DNA of 64,000 nucleotides, taken from positions 406,824,565 to 406,888,564 of the forward strand of contig NC_053392.1 in the NCBI RefSeq assembly GCF_905171765.1, given 5' to 3'. Source of the stretch: Bufo bufo. Taxonomy: Eukaryota; Chordata; Amphibia; Anura; Bufonidae. Position numbers and translations under genes: made by a program. The notes below the pieces were generated by a model. The model was not told where the DNA came from, ran no database searches, and saw nothing but the letters and a program-made list of their open reading frames with translations. Within the stretch, counting starts at the first letter, position 1. Each line of letters starts with the position of its first letter. This document shows, piece by piece, positions 46,759 to 57,946 of this stretch.

Positions 46759-46774
46759 CAGATTTTCCATTTTA

Positions 46775-47583
46775 ATCAATTTTTTGCCACTAACAAAGCA
46801 AGGGTTAACAGCCAAACAAAACTCAATATTTATTGCCCTGATTCTGTAGTTTACAGAAACACCCCAATTGTGGTCGTAAACTGCTGTACGGGCACACGGC
46901 ATTGTACAGAAGGAAAGGAACGCAATGTGGTTTTTCGAAAGCAGATTTCACTGGGATAATTTTAAGCTGCCATATCACATTTGAAGACCCCCTGATGCAC
47001 CCCTAGAGTAGAAATTCCAAAAAAGTGACCCCATTTTAGAAATTACACCCCTCAAGGTATTCAAAACTGATTTTGGTGTTCCACAAGAATTAATGGAAAA
47101 TAGAGATGAAATTTCAGAATTTCACTTTTTTGGCAGATTTTCCATTTTAATCCATTTTTTCCAGTTACAAAGCAAGGGTTAACAGCCAAAAAAAACTCTA
47201 TATTTATTGCCCTGATTCTGTAGTTTACAGAAACGCCCCATATGTGGTCGTAAACTGCTGTACGGGCACACGGCATTGTGCAGAAGGAAAGGAATGCCAT
47301 AAGGTTTTTGGAAGGTAGATTTTGCTGGACTGGTTTTTTGACACCATGTCCCATTTGAAGCCCTCTGATGCACCCCTAGAGTAGAAACTCCAAAAAAGTG
47401 ACCCCATTTTGGAAACTACGGGATAAGGTGGAGGTTTTGTTGGTACTATTTTAGGGTACATATGATTTTTGGTTGCTCTATATTACACTTTTTGTGAGGC
47501 AAGGTAACAAGAAATAGCTGTTTTGGCACGGTTTAAATCATGTGCTATTTTTATAGAGCAGGTTATTATGGACGCGACAATAT
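46775..47583. repeat. E7 body with an internal duplication
   Basis: 46775-47040 and 47150-47400 are related direct copies (AACAGCCAAACAAAACTC..., GTAAACTGCTGTACGGGCAC, GATGCACCCCTAGAGTAGAAA). No genes; the small minus-strand frames are repeat artefacts. Confidence 0.6.
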
Positions 47584-47978
47584 CAATTATGGTCGTGGCT
47601 ACGGATACTGGGGCTGGCGTGACGGTGCCAAGGAATAGACCTATCCGTGCTGCTGACTAACTAAAAGGCCTGGATTGTGCCCATAGCCGCGAACGTGGGT
47701 AGCCTATAAGGGGGCATACCCTGAGGAAGCCCATAAAATAGGGGAGGGAGGGTGGGGCACAGAGTGATGCCAGCGCTGAGAGTCTGTGGGAGAGGAGCTT
47801 ATAAAGCCTCAGCCCCTCCCACAATAACAGGCTGAAATTAGCCTTGACAATTATGGTCGTGGCTACGGATACTGGGGCTGGCGTGACGGTGCAAAGGAAT
47901 AGACCTATCCGTGCTGCTGACTAACTAAAAGGCCTGGATTGTGCCCATAGCCGCGAACGTGGGTAGCCTATAAGGGGC
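47584..47978 (-). repeat. Ngaro 3' repeat block: B2, A2, B1
   Basis: Two nearly identical ~131-bp B repeats (47584-47714 and 47848-47978; both start CAATTATGGTCGTGGCTACG and end TAAGGGG) enclose A2. A2 (GAGAGTCTGTGGGAGAGG ... AGCCTTGACA) matches A1 at the other end of the element (about 53793-53889). Confidence 0.9.
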
Positions 47979-48021
47979 CAAAAATTCAAGCATGGTGGAT
48001 TTTATTGAATAGGTACATGGT

Positions 48022-48430
48022 TTACAAAACTAGGTTCCGAAAAGCTTCTGAAATTTCCTGGTGTGGATTGGGAATGTACCTGGTGAAGCAAGATGATTCC
48101 CAATGACCCATTTTACGGATGATATGACTGGGTACGTTGTTCTTGGACGCCGCGGAGGCGGCCCCAATCCGAAAGGAGTGTCCTGATATGGTTTTGGGGT
48201 CAAGACCTAGGCCTGAAACTAATAGACGGATGTGGGATACGAACTGTGCTGTCGTGAGGGGCTTGGATTTGAAAGGAAATAGCGGGCTATCTGGGGAGGA
48301 ATTACCCAAGGAACTTATTAATTTATTTAAAACCTGGACGGGGCACCACTTATTGAAGGATTGGAAATATTTGACTTGGACTGGAGACCTTATTGTGATG
48401 TTTTGGTGGAAGGTAGTTGCAAGATGAAAT
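48022..48430 (-). pseudogene. Tyrosine recombinase C-terminal region (Ngaro)
   Basis: The recombinase integrates the circular DNA form of the element. The frame ends near 48022 and contains SGHSFRIGAAS (the conserved H-x-x-R box, about codons 44-47 of the 95-codon segment), GHW at 68-70 and the nucleophile tyrosine in FTRYIP at 78. These are three of the family's catalytic positions in the right order and spacing. The frame stays open upstream to about 48430, but the N-terminal part with the first catalytic arginine cannot be read in one frame between 48430 and 48950, so this gene is broken. It could not be complete at under 140 codons; intact recombinases of this group are several hundred residues. 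Confidence 0.8.
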
Positions 48431-48956
48431 GATCGTGATTTCAGGCTAGCTGGCTCTTAGTTAAGCCCATGGATTTGGGAGAGAAACCTGTGAATTCTCC
48501 TGGTTGCAGGAAACCGTAGAAGCCTAAATACATGGCCGCCTGGATAACCATGCTGGGTTCAAGCCCAAAAGGGTTACTGTCTAGGGAATTGGAGAGTTTC
48601 CTAAACAGTTCCCCTGAAACTGGTTGTCTGCTTGGAGTGCTGGGTTGGCTACTTTTTTGAATCCCCTAAGATTGCCTTGATTGCGGGGGACATGAAGATT
48701 ACCCTACTATCAGGATTTTTTAAGGTAGAGTAGTATTGCACCCCTGCCATGTATAATCTGATGAAATTATAGCCGAGTTTAAGGTGTTGGTGACATTAAG
48801 ACAAAAACGCCATTAAATAAGTGATCTTATCTGTGCCGCTCCTTGGGTGGAGAAGAGAATTTTTTTTAAAGCTGTTCCAACCGGTCTTTTAATTTCTGGC
48901 TGTATTGGCAGACAGTGATCTTTGTATGAGGGATTTGGCGGATGAAATTAATTGTG

Positions 48957-50529
48957 CTAATCCATGCGTAGGGTATTGAACTCTGAAGGGGATAGTCCAG
49001 CTGGCTCTGTCTCTGGCATGACCTGAAAGAAATGTTGGAAATTGAAGCGTGACAGTGCATCAGCGGCTGAATTCTGGACGCCCTGGATATGTCTACATGA
49101 TATCTGGAAATTGTACTGTAAAGAGAGCCAAACTAATTTGCGGACAAAGGGCATGATGTGATGTGATTTTGACCTGCCCTTGGTGATGATGTCCACTGCT
49201 GTCTGATTGTCCGTGATGAAAGTCACCGGGGAATTGGCCCATTGCCTGCCCCAAACTTGGGCGGCCACTACAATGGGGTAGATTACTAATAGAGGGGAGG
49301 ATCTGAGGTACTCGTTGAGTGACGAGATTCCTGGTGGCCACTGGCCTGCTAACCACTGTACCATTGTATATGGCTGCGAAACCTCTGGAGGCGGCTGCGT
49401 CTGAAAAAATGGTAGGAGAAGAGGGACTCCATTGGGGAACAAATAAGGAGATCCCATTCCAGTTGGTCAGGAAGGAATCCCACATGGCCAAGTCGGCCAT
49501 TGCTTGGGCATCCAGAAATACCGGGGAGTCCTGCTCTGTGGCTGCCGGGATCAGATCCAATAATCTGGATAAAAAGGCCTTGCCTTGGGGCATAATTCTG
49601 GCAGCGAAATTCAGCATACCCAGCAGGGATTGTAATTCCTGCTTCAAGAGAACTCTGCAACCCACAAATTTGGAAATAAGCTCCTTGATTTTGGACAGTT
49701 TCTCCTCTGGCAGTCTTGCCTCCATTTTTTGGGTGTTTAAGACTATGCCAAGGAAAGTTATTGTGGTTGAGGGCCCTTCAATTTTAGTTGGGGCAACGGG
49801 GATGTTGAGGCTTGCAAAGACCTGTAGGAGACTATCAAGTTTGCAGGGTTTGATGCCGGGTTGCTCTATCAATAGAAAATCGTCAAGGTAGTAAATGACC
49901 ATTGTGCAATTGCAGTGGTTTACCAGGACCCAGTGCAGGGCCTGGGCGAACTGATCGAATAGCCATGGACTGCTTTTTGAGCCGAAGGTGAGGCGGTTGG
50001 CGAAGTAGTACAGGCCGTCCCACTTTAAGCCGTTAAATTTCCAAAGTTGTGGGTTGATGGGTAACAACTTAAAGGCGTCCGCAAGGTCTGCTTTGGACAG
50101 CCATGCTCCTGAGCCTGCCAAAAGAATGAGTGAGATGGCCTCACTGAGTGAGGAGTATTTCATAGAGAACTCCTCAGAAGGAACTAGAGAGTTGAGGCTA
50201 GGGATGCCTGAGCCATGAGGCGCTGACAGGTCATAGATTAATAGTTTTTTATATTTTAAGAATTTTTTGGTGCCGATGGGGTTGATCCTCCAATAGTCGA
50301 AAGGAATACTAGAAAAAGGCCCGATGAGGAAACCCTTCTCTAGCTCCTCCCGAATCAGAGGACCCACAGAAGCGGCATCGGTGACTGCGGACCTGAGGTT
50401 AGGTCCTTCCCAGGAAGACTGAGGAAGTGCCACGAGACCAGTATGAAAACCCACCGTGAAACCATTGATTAGAAATTGTACCTGGTGGGGGTTGTGATGG
50501 TCGCGGAGGAGTATCGCTAACAGGTCCAC
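48957..50529 (-). pseudogene. Reverse transcriptase-RNase H (Ngaro pol), frameshifted
   Basis: Pol copies the element RNA into DNA. In the 478-codon frame (50529 to 49093) the RT palm is clear: LSKADLADAFKLLPINP (first aspartates, codons 145-161), LTFGSKSSPWLFDQF, and the YYLDDFLL active site (YLDD at 214-217). The primer grip and thumb region follow, then the start of RNase H (IFSDAAASRGFAAIY). RNase H continues in a second frame (49457 to 48957) with FITDNQTAVDII and GVQNSAADALSRF. The two frames overlap at 49093-49457, so one frameshift lies near 49400. RT and RNase H order and the ADALSRF end fit the DIRS-order class rather than LTR retrotransposons. Confidence 0.85.
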
Positions 50530-50544
50530 ATTGACCCCGCCTAT

Positions 50545-51694
50545 TTACTTATTTCTGGCGGTTCTATTTGAGCAAACCGACAGGGGGTGGGCTCTGAAGC
50601 AGGTGGAGCAGACATGGAGCGCTCTGCACTGGTTATAATTGCAGGTTGCCAAGTTGTAATTATTGCAAATCTGGCTGTTACCTAGGGAGACTATGGGATG
50701 GCCCACTTTGTCTGTACCCATGTTTTGTCTTGGCTGGGACCCCGAAGTGCCCACTGGAAGGCTAGAATTTGGACACCAATCGGAGGAATGAAGGATTGAT
50801 TGGCATAAAGTGCAAGCAGGGGCTTTGAGCCTGGCGAAATGCCGGCAGAAGATCTCCATGTCCAGGGATGCCCAATTGGTGACTCGTTGGAACTGGGTGA
50901 GGGCCGCTGCGGCTTTGGCAGAAAAGGAGCGGTGGTAGTCGTAAAACGCGTATCCTCCATACTTGTGTCCCAGGTCCGTGACACTGTACAGGTATAAATC
51001 TAGTTCTTCGCGTCTCTCTGGGTAGGCAGAACAGATTATATCCCTGAACAGGCTAAATGCCAGGACGAACTCTGGGATTGCAATTTTTTTGTTCAATCGG
51101 GCATCCCTGGACCTGAGAACTATCGAAACGTTTTCGCACGCTATGGTTCGATTCTCTACCGTGTCGTGGGTGGCTATGAGAATGCCGGCCAGATTAACAT
51201 CTTTCCCCTCCAAGATGTCCCATTTGATGTTATCTGTCATGAAATGGGACGGGGCTACTTCAGGCAAGGTGAGAACCCTACCTGGGGGTGCAGACTGGGA
51301 CATTGAAGCGACTGGGAGAGGAGGAGTGGGAAGGCTGGGTGGCGGATCTCTTAACTCCACTGCCAACAGCCTGTTCTGGATTATTAATGGTGGCATGGAG
51401 CTGTGTCGACAACTGATTTGTCGACATCGACACCTGCTCTCTTGAGGAAGAGGAATCGGATACCAGAAGTCGGTATAACTCCGCCTTCCAGGCCGAAGCT
51501 GGGTAACGGATCCCTCTTTTGTTCAGCTCCGCTATGATTTTGGGGACCGTCCAGCTCCTGATCGACCCCACACTAGCATGCCCGGATGCCAGGGATTCCG
51601 GAATGGAAGTAGTCTCGTCAATTTCTGAGAGATGTGACATGCTGGAAGCTGAAAATAGAAAACTATTAGTGTTTGTAGCAAACAAAGATGTCAC
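50545..51694 (-). pseudogene. Gag-like ORF1 of the Ngaro element, in two frames
   Basis: Gag-like proteins bind the element RNA. The first frame (51694-51278) carries a SAP-like motif (SWTVPKIIAELNKRGI, then AWKAELYRLLV). The second frame (51396-50545) carries a helical central region and, near the C-terminus, a cysteine-histidine cluster ICNNYNLATCNYNQC...HVC..C (CCCH-like) followed by HPLSVC, as in gag-like ORF1 products of DIRS-order elements. The frames overlap at 51278-51396, where the same serine/proline-rich stretch is read, so a frameshift falls there. It ends 16 bp before the RT frame begins. Probably one ~380-residue protein originally. Confidence 0.75.
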
Positions 51695-52019
51695 CTCCTG
51701 AAATGTTTAGGACCTTAAACCTGTGTTAGCGTCTAGCGTTTGCTACACCACGTTGAAAATCGCTTGGAGAGAAACTGAGCCAGAGATGTGAGAAACCGTG
51801 ACATTGGCTCTGCGAGTGTGGTTGAACCTAGTAAAGAGAGGACAAATACCTGATGTCCCCACCTGGTAAGCCAGACTTAACAAAGGCACCCTGGTCCTGG
51901 CGGCACTATCGGAATCGGATCTTTGACTGAGTCAAATGAAAAACATTTAGTAAGGAGCCTAACTGAAATAGAGCAGCTGGCGGGAGTGACCAACGAGCAA
52001 GATGTGCGAGCGTATGAAC

Positions 52020-52440
52020 ACGATGCCTGAATAACGTAACCAGGCGGTGAACAAAGACATAGGAACATGGTGTGCATAACGAAACCAGGCTTATGGCCAG
52101 TGAAGGAGGTGGCCCGAATGATGGAACAGACACACGATAGACGAAGATGGGTGAACGGGCCTGAGTAATGTAAACAGGTGGGAGATGTTGACATGGCCTG
52201 AATAACGTAAACAGGCTGTGAACATTAAGCGAGGTGTCCTGAATAACGTAAACAGGCATGAAACATGGATATGACAAAGATGTGGCCTGAATAACGAAAA
52301 CAGGCTGTGTACATTACGGAAAGTGGCCTGAATAACGTAAACAGGCGTGAGACATGGATAAAACAGATGTCGCCTGAATAACGAAAACAGGCTGTGTACA
52401 TGGAGAGATGCTGCCTGAATAACGTAAACAGGCGGAAAAC
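52020..52440 (-). repeat. Minisatellite of hairpins in the Ngaro leader (~45-bp units)
   Basis: GCCTGAATAACGTAAACAGGC (with small variants) recurs near 52026, 52164, 52195, 52237, 52285, 52326, 52371 and 52413. Each is a small hairpin with stem GCCTG/CAGGC. It lies between A1 and the gag-like ORF, in the leader of the element's RNA. Confidence 0.85.
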
Positions 52441-52639
52441 AAGAATGTGACAACGTGCGGCAAGAATGACATGTACCGGAGGTAGACAATAGCAGAGAAA
52501 CATGGACTAAGTGATGTATAGAGGCGTGAGACATAGATAGGACAAAACATAGCCGGATTATAGAGAACAGGTTGTGCACATGAAATGGAGGCAGTAACAA
52601 CGGCATGATACACGTGACATGAATAAGTGCACAGATGAT

Positions 52640-53790
52640 TTTTATTTTTATTTTTTTTAATTTGTGTTTTGTTTTTAATCTTTTATTTATTTATTTTATC
52701 TTTTTTTTTATAACATTGTGAGTAAATACTGTAAAATGCAGCGTATAGAAACAAAGTGTGGCGTAACAGAGGCGACAGATAGCGTGGTTGGTTTGGAAAA
52801 CATAGTGACTGAAATGCGAGATTATAAACCTTGTGTTATGGAATTTTGACGAAGGCGGCAAGAGAAGGTGTTGAAATTTCCGTTACGTTTGGCCTGGAAA
52901 GCGTTATAGCCCAGCCGGAGAAAACCAAAAACTCTATTTCTATGAATAAATTAAATATGGGAAAATATGGCAGCCTGAGATGATTCTAAATTGATGCGGG
53001 GCCTGATCCCTATACGTGCCTGCATACGGAAGCACGTGCGTGAGTAAAAACCCCCGCCGTAGCAATTTTTTTTTATATATATTTTTTTTTGGACCCCCGG
53101 AGCCACGACGAGAACCCTGAGGTGCACCCAAACGCAGAGCCCATGCCGCGGATGCCCCCCAGTGCCCCCAGAACCGTGGGCCGGAAAATGAGTGCAGGAC
53201 CGGGATCCATGATGGGTTTAGGTAATGGAGGCCAATTAGTTTGCTCAAGGACAAATAACATGGCCGAGGGTTGTGGAAAGCATTGGGGACAATCCTTCTT
53301 ATGACTGATGCTACCCTGCCCCCAAACATGTGAGCCCATCCTCACTAATGGAGTTTGCATGAAGTGGGGCATGAGACCCTCATAATGGCCAACAGTTTGT
53401 GCTGAGAGCAGTGCAGATTGTGATCTGAGCTTGGGCAATTGTGGGGAGCCTGAGCAGCTCTGTGCCTCCAGCCCCGCTGTAGGCTGTGACGCAGGATAGG
53501 TGGGGATGGGAAGGAGCCTGAAACCCCACCCCCACCCTGGATCGCGAAGAGCACGTGACCCACCGGCCAGTGAATGCAGGAGAAACGGCGTCTACCTGGC
53601 TTGCGACTCACCGCGAGCGCCACAGCAGAAGCCTTTAGTGATGGGGGTGGCCACTCCGTGGTGGTGCGGGGGAAGAGGACCGGAGAGCTCGCTGGAGGAG
53701 ATTGCAGGGGATGAGGAGAGAAGGTAGGAGGACGCAGGCAGCCATACTTACCTGGCTGGAGCCGAATGAGGCGTGACTGACGTGACCCTG
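52640..53790. other. Ngaro leader, non-coding part
   Basis: A T-rich stretch (about 52640-52710) is followed by unique sequence, including a GC-rich part at 53080-53780. Frames here have no recognisable domain. Confidence 0.4.
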
Positions 53791-53959
53791 GAATTGCACG
53801 GAGTGACGCCAGTGCAGAGAGTCTGTGGGAGAGGAGCTTATAAAGCCTCTGCCCCTCCCAGAATAACAGGCTGAAATCAGCCTTGACAAATATGACTTTT
53901 TTTGGTTGTTTGCTTCAGTTTTACATAACAAAGCATTAAAAAAAAATTTTTTGCGTCTC

Positions 53960-55140
53960 CACATTATGAAAGCCGTAGTTTTATTTATTTTTTGGGCGAC
54001 TGTGTTATGTAGGGGCTAATTTTTTTTCGGGATGAGATGACGGTTTGATTGGTACTATTATAAGGTGCGTATGACTTTTTGATCGCTTGCTATTACACTT
54101 TTTGTGATGTAAGGTGACAAAAAATGGCTTTTTTGACACAGTTTTTTATTTTTTACGGTATTGACCTGAGGGGTTAGGTCATGTGATATTTTTATAGCGC
54201 AGGTTATTATGGACGCGGCGATGCCTAATATGTCAACTTTTTTTATTTATGTAAGTTTTACACAATGATATCATTTTTGAAACGAAAAAAATCATGTTTT
54301 AGTGTCTCCATAGTCTGAGAGCCATATTTTTTTTAGTTTTTGGGCGATTGTCTTAGGTAGGATATGATTTTTGTGGGATGAGATGATGGTTTCATTGGCA
54401 CAATTTTGGGGTGCGTATGACTTTTTGATCGCTTGCTGTTACATTTCTTTTTTTACACCGTTTTTATCTTTATTTTTTTACGGTATTCACCTGAGGGGTT
54501 AGGTCATGTGGTATTTTTATAGAGCAGATTATTACGGATGCGGCGATACCTAATATGTCTACTTTTCCTTTATTTATGTAAGTTTTACACAATAATATAA
54601 TTTTTGAAACAAAAAATAAACCATGTTTTAGTGTCTCCATATTCTGAAAGCCATAGTTTTTTCAGTTTTTAGGCGAATGTCTTAGGTAGGGTATGATTTT
54701 TGCGGGATGAGATTACGATTTTATTGGCACTATTTTGGAGTACCTATGACTTTTGATTGCTTGCTATTACACTTTTTGTGACTTAAGGTGACAAAAAATA
54801 TTTTTATAGAGCATTGTTGTTACGGACGCGGCAATACCTAATATGTATACTTTTTTTATTTACTTACGTTTTACACAATAACAGCATTTTTAAAACCAAA
54901 AAAACTATGTTTTAGTGTCTCCATATTCTGAGCCATATATATTTTTTGGGCCGATTGTCTTAGTTAGGGGCTCATTTTTTGCGGGATGAAGTGACGGTTA
55001 GATTGGTACTATTTTGGGGGGTATACACCTTTTGATCGCTTGGTGTTGCACTTTTAGTGATGTAAGTTGTTAACCTGAGGGGTTAGGTCATGTGACAGTT
55101 TTATAGATACGGACGCGGCGATACCTAATATGTGTACTTT
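53960..55140. repeat. E7 body: four tandem copies of a ~280-350 bp unit
   Basis: Start points marked by GAGCCATA-type sequence and a GGGCGA(C/T)TGT block recur near 53969, 54319, 54647 and 54930. Every copy contains CTGAGGGGTTAGGTCATGTG or a remnant of it and GGACGCGGCGATACCTAATA. Confidence 0.75.
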
Positions 55141-55599
55141 TCTCTTTTCCCCTATTTATTAAAAAAATAATTCCTTTTATTTTGACAAAAGGATATAATT
55201 TTTTTTTTTTACATGAAACTGCCAGCGCATGCAGCAGGGTCCGGCTATCAGTGACTGCTGGAACCCTGCAGAGGATCAGGCGGGCGCATCTCTTGCACCA
55301 GCCCGATCACAGCACCGTACACCCGTGGATCTGTGATAAAAAAAGACTTGTTTTTACAACTGAGATTTTAGACCTTTTTGTAAGTAGAATAAAACCTGCT
55401 GATTGTGATAAATACCTGGTGGAACTTCACTATTTGTACTAATACTTACCTCTAGGGTGCAGATGTACATGAGTGCACCTAGCCAAGGTGTGGGATTGGA
55501 ACTTTTGCACTCAGAAGGCAGCGCGATCAACAAATTTGTGGACATTTTAACTGTGAAGTGACCTATACTCACGTCGCTTGGTGGATCTGCAGCTTTTTT

Positions 55600-56130
55600 T
55601 TCTAAAAATTCATGGGTGATTGCAGACTTTATTCTATATGAACCGAATTCCATTATCCTTTCATTGGTGAAATTTTTTTCTCGAGAAAATTTATCGGTGA
55701 TTGTAGACCTCCTTTTGTGGTATGGACTGAATTACGTAATTGTGAAATTTTTTACGTGAAACAGGCTTTTTTTTTTATATTCATGGGTGATTGCAGACTT
55801 TCCTATGTATGAACCGAAATCCATTATCCTTTCATTGGTGAAATTTTTATTGCAAACATGTTTTCTTTGGGAAAATTTATGGGTGACTGTACACCTCCTT
55901 TTGTGGTATGGACCGAACTACTTAGTGGTGAAATTCTTTATGTGACACTGGCTTTTTTTCGGAAAATGCATGGGTGATTGTACACCTCCTTTTGTGGTAT
56001 GGGCTGAATTACGTAGTGGTGAAATTTGTTATGTAAAACTTTTTTGGGGGGGAAAATTGATGGGTGACTGTACTCCTCATTTTGCTGTATGGGCCGAATT
56101 ACGCAGTGGTAAAATTTTTAATTTCAAAGC
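55600..56130. repeat. Degenerate ~90-bp tandem repeat upstream of the hAT pseudogene
   Basis: ATGGGTGATTGTACACCTCC (variants) recurs near 55611, 55689, 55780, 55877, 55969 and 56059, each followed by TATGGRCYGAATTACGTA and GTGGTGAAATTT. It probably belongs to the subterminal part of the hAT element whose transposase follows. Confidence 0.75.
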
Positions 56131-56289
56131 AAACTCTGCTGCTCTGTATCTTGTTTGAAGTCAATGTCTCCAACTATGCCCCTCACGTGATTTACACCAA
56201 ATACATTATTTTCATGTAGAGATCCAAGATTTATGTTGGAGGCATGTAGTGTATGCAAGCCATGTGCGACCCCTCTCATCACTCTCACA

Positions 56290-56960
56290 CTGTTCTGCAC
56301 CTGGTTTGCCTGGGCGAACGGAGTCATACAGGGGAGGAACTGCTCCGTGTCCTTCAGCAAAATTTGAATCCTGGCATTCTCTGCGACAACTCAAAATCGG
56401 AACCATGGTGACCGACAACGGGAAGAACATGGTGTCGGCGCTGCGTCAAGGAGGGATGAGCCATGCTCATGTTGTAAAGCGGTTCCTGAAGTCTTCCACC
56501 CATCTGCAAGACATCCTAAAAATTGCCATGAAACTTTGCATGCACTTCAGCCATTCGTACACCGCAAAGCACACCCTCCTTGACCTGCAGCGGCAGAACT
56601 CGTTTCCACCCGTTGGAATTCCACCCTCCATATGTTGGACCAACTATACAAACAGAGAAAGGCCATCAACTATTTATTGATGATCCAAGCGGACAGGAGT
56701 AGTCCCCTGTGTAACTTCGATATCAGCCAGTGGCAGCTAATGCGTGACACCTGCCGTTTGCTCAGGCCCTTTGAGCAGGCCACGTTATTTGTCAGTTGCC
56801 AGGACTATGTGATGAACAATGTCATTCCACTGCTTCATGTCCTGGAACAGATGCTGGTAAATCTGGCTGGTCAGGAGACTGGAGACGTGGCGCCTAGAAA
56901 GATGGTGGCAGAGTTTGATACATTTGTCTGTCAAGATCTCTGTTTACAGTCAGTGAACGG
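56290..56960 (+). pseudogene. hAT transposase pseudogene (ZBED-like)
   Basis: hAT transposases cut and paste DNA with an RNase H-like fold. Signature pieces occur in order but in different frames: a GERSHTGEEL segment (about 56310), KIGTMVTDNGKNMVSAL (the VTDN-NM motif, about 56393-56446), LKSSTHLQDILKIA, a frame shift, then a TRWNST-like region read across 56607-56630 and MLDQLYKQRKAINYLL (56632 on). FDISQWQLMRDTCRLLRPFEQAT and VIPLLHVLEQML follow. The N-terminal zinc finger and the C-terminal dimerisation domain are absent. At least two frameshifts. It runs without interruption into the CENPL-like sequence. Confidence 0.8.
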
Positions 56961-57549
56961 GAACATCATTTACCGCAAGGATATGCAAACACCAACTGAT
57001 GGGATTTTAACCCCCAGAAGTAGGTCATCGGCACGAAGGAGCAGTCATTTTCACAGCCTGAGGTATCCTCCTGGAAGCTTGACCTCTACACGTCGATGGT
57101 CTGCATTGCAAAGCTTGTCTACAAGAAAAATCCCGAAGTGCTCCCCCTTGGAGGAAACTCTTGGTCCAGCACAGGCTGCTTTGCTCCTTCAAAAACAATG
57201 GACTCTGTACAGCATGACACCGATGTATAATTTCTCATACACCAGACTGAAAGAGTATTCCAAGCACCTGTCCGCCTACATAGCTGCCGAGAAGCAGAAG
57301 GGTCTTGCCATTGAAGTGGGCTCAGAGCCGAACCTAAAAGCCAAATTTTTCTGTTTACCTGGACTCAAAGGAAAGGACAGAGATCCACTGGCTGTGCTCA
57401 TACAGATTTCATCAAAGCCTCCACTCACCAAGGAAATGTTAGCCCAGCGGTCCATGCCGTCGCTGCTGCCCCTAACCGTGGGCAAGGGCGCAGGGCTCCC
57501 TCTTTCCCTGCCGTCATTTGCTGTGCTGAGAAGGCAGCAGATAGCTTAA
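56632..57549 (+). other. Chimeric open frame: hAT transposase fragment joined to CENPL-like N-terminus
   Basis: One uninterrupted 305-codon frame reads hAT transposase for about the first 110 codons, then sequence ending in RSSARRSSHFHS, and CENPL-like sequence from about codon 155 (RKIPKCSP) to about 265. The last 40 codons are not CENPL-like. Both parts are on the same strand and in phase. I regard it as a chance fusion left by insertion of the retrocopy into the hAT element. Confidence 0.55.
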
Positions 57550-57946
57550 CTATGGTATCTGTATTCTATGCCAGCGTTTCCTTCCTGCTGGAGACTTGTT
57601 CTGGTGTTTGAACTTGCATAGGTGTGTCTCTCTCCACCTATGAAGCGGAATATACACGCCCTCTGTCTCACCAGCCTATGGCTGGATTACAGCAGGTATT
57701 TGTGTCTGGATCAATGTCGGCCACAGAGCTTGTTTTCTCTGTGCCCGTTGAACCTCGCATAGACATTTCTTATGCCAGCCACACAGAGGACTTCAAGACT
57801 TTATGGAATGATATTCATAAATCAAAGGAGGAGGTCACGTTGGAGGAAGTGGACAATTTATTCCAATGTCTTTACTCACACTTCTTTGGACACTTTTGAA
57901 TCCACATGACAACAACCTAGCTCGTCAAGGTGACTGCATCTGTGGC

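Larger units (their letters stand above)
47584..53889 (-). mobile_element. Ngaro-type (DIRS-order) tyrosine-recombinase retrotransposon
   Basis: Read on the minus strand the element has repeat A1 (about 53889-53793), a long leader with a hairpin minisatellite, gag-like ORF, RT-RNase H, tyrosine recombinase, then B1 (47978-47848), A2 (about 47849-47761) and B2 (47714-47584). This A1-genes-B1-A2-B2 split direct repeat is the Ngaro signature within the DIRS order. There is no methyltransferase domain in view, which also favours Ngaro over DIRS1. The flanks join into a normal E7 sequence with no clear target duplication, as expected for recombinase-mediated integration. All genes are damaged by frameshifts. 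Confidence 0.85.
44687..55335. mobile_element. E7: TTAA-type transposon (reverse of E2/E6a) with two large insertions
   Basis: TTAA at 44683-44686 is followed by CCCCTTCAGGACCCTGCC, the reverse of the E6a right end. The body (44687-45252, 46775-47583, 53890-55200) repeats E6a blocks such as GCAGATTTTCCATTTTA and GGACGCGGCGATACCTAATA. A remnant hairpin region (GCAGGGTCC/GGAACCCTGC, about 55230-55272) marks the other side, and the end is approximate. It is interrupted by a 16-bp-TSD insertion and by a Ngaro-type element. Confidence 0.6.
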
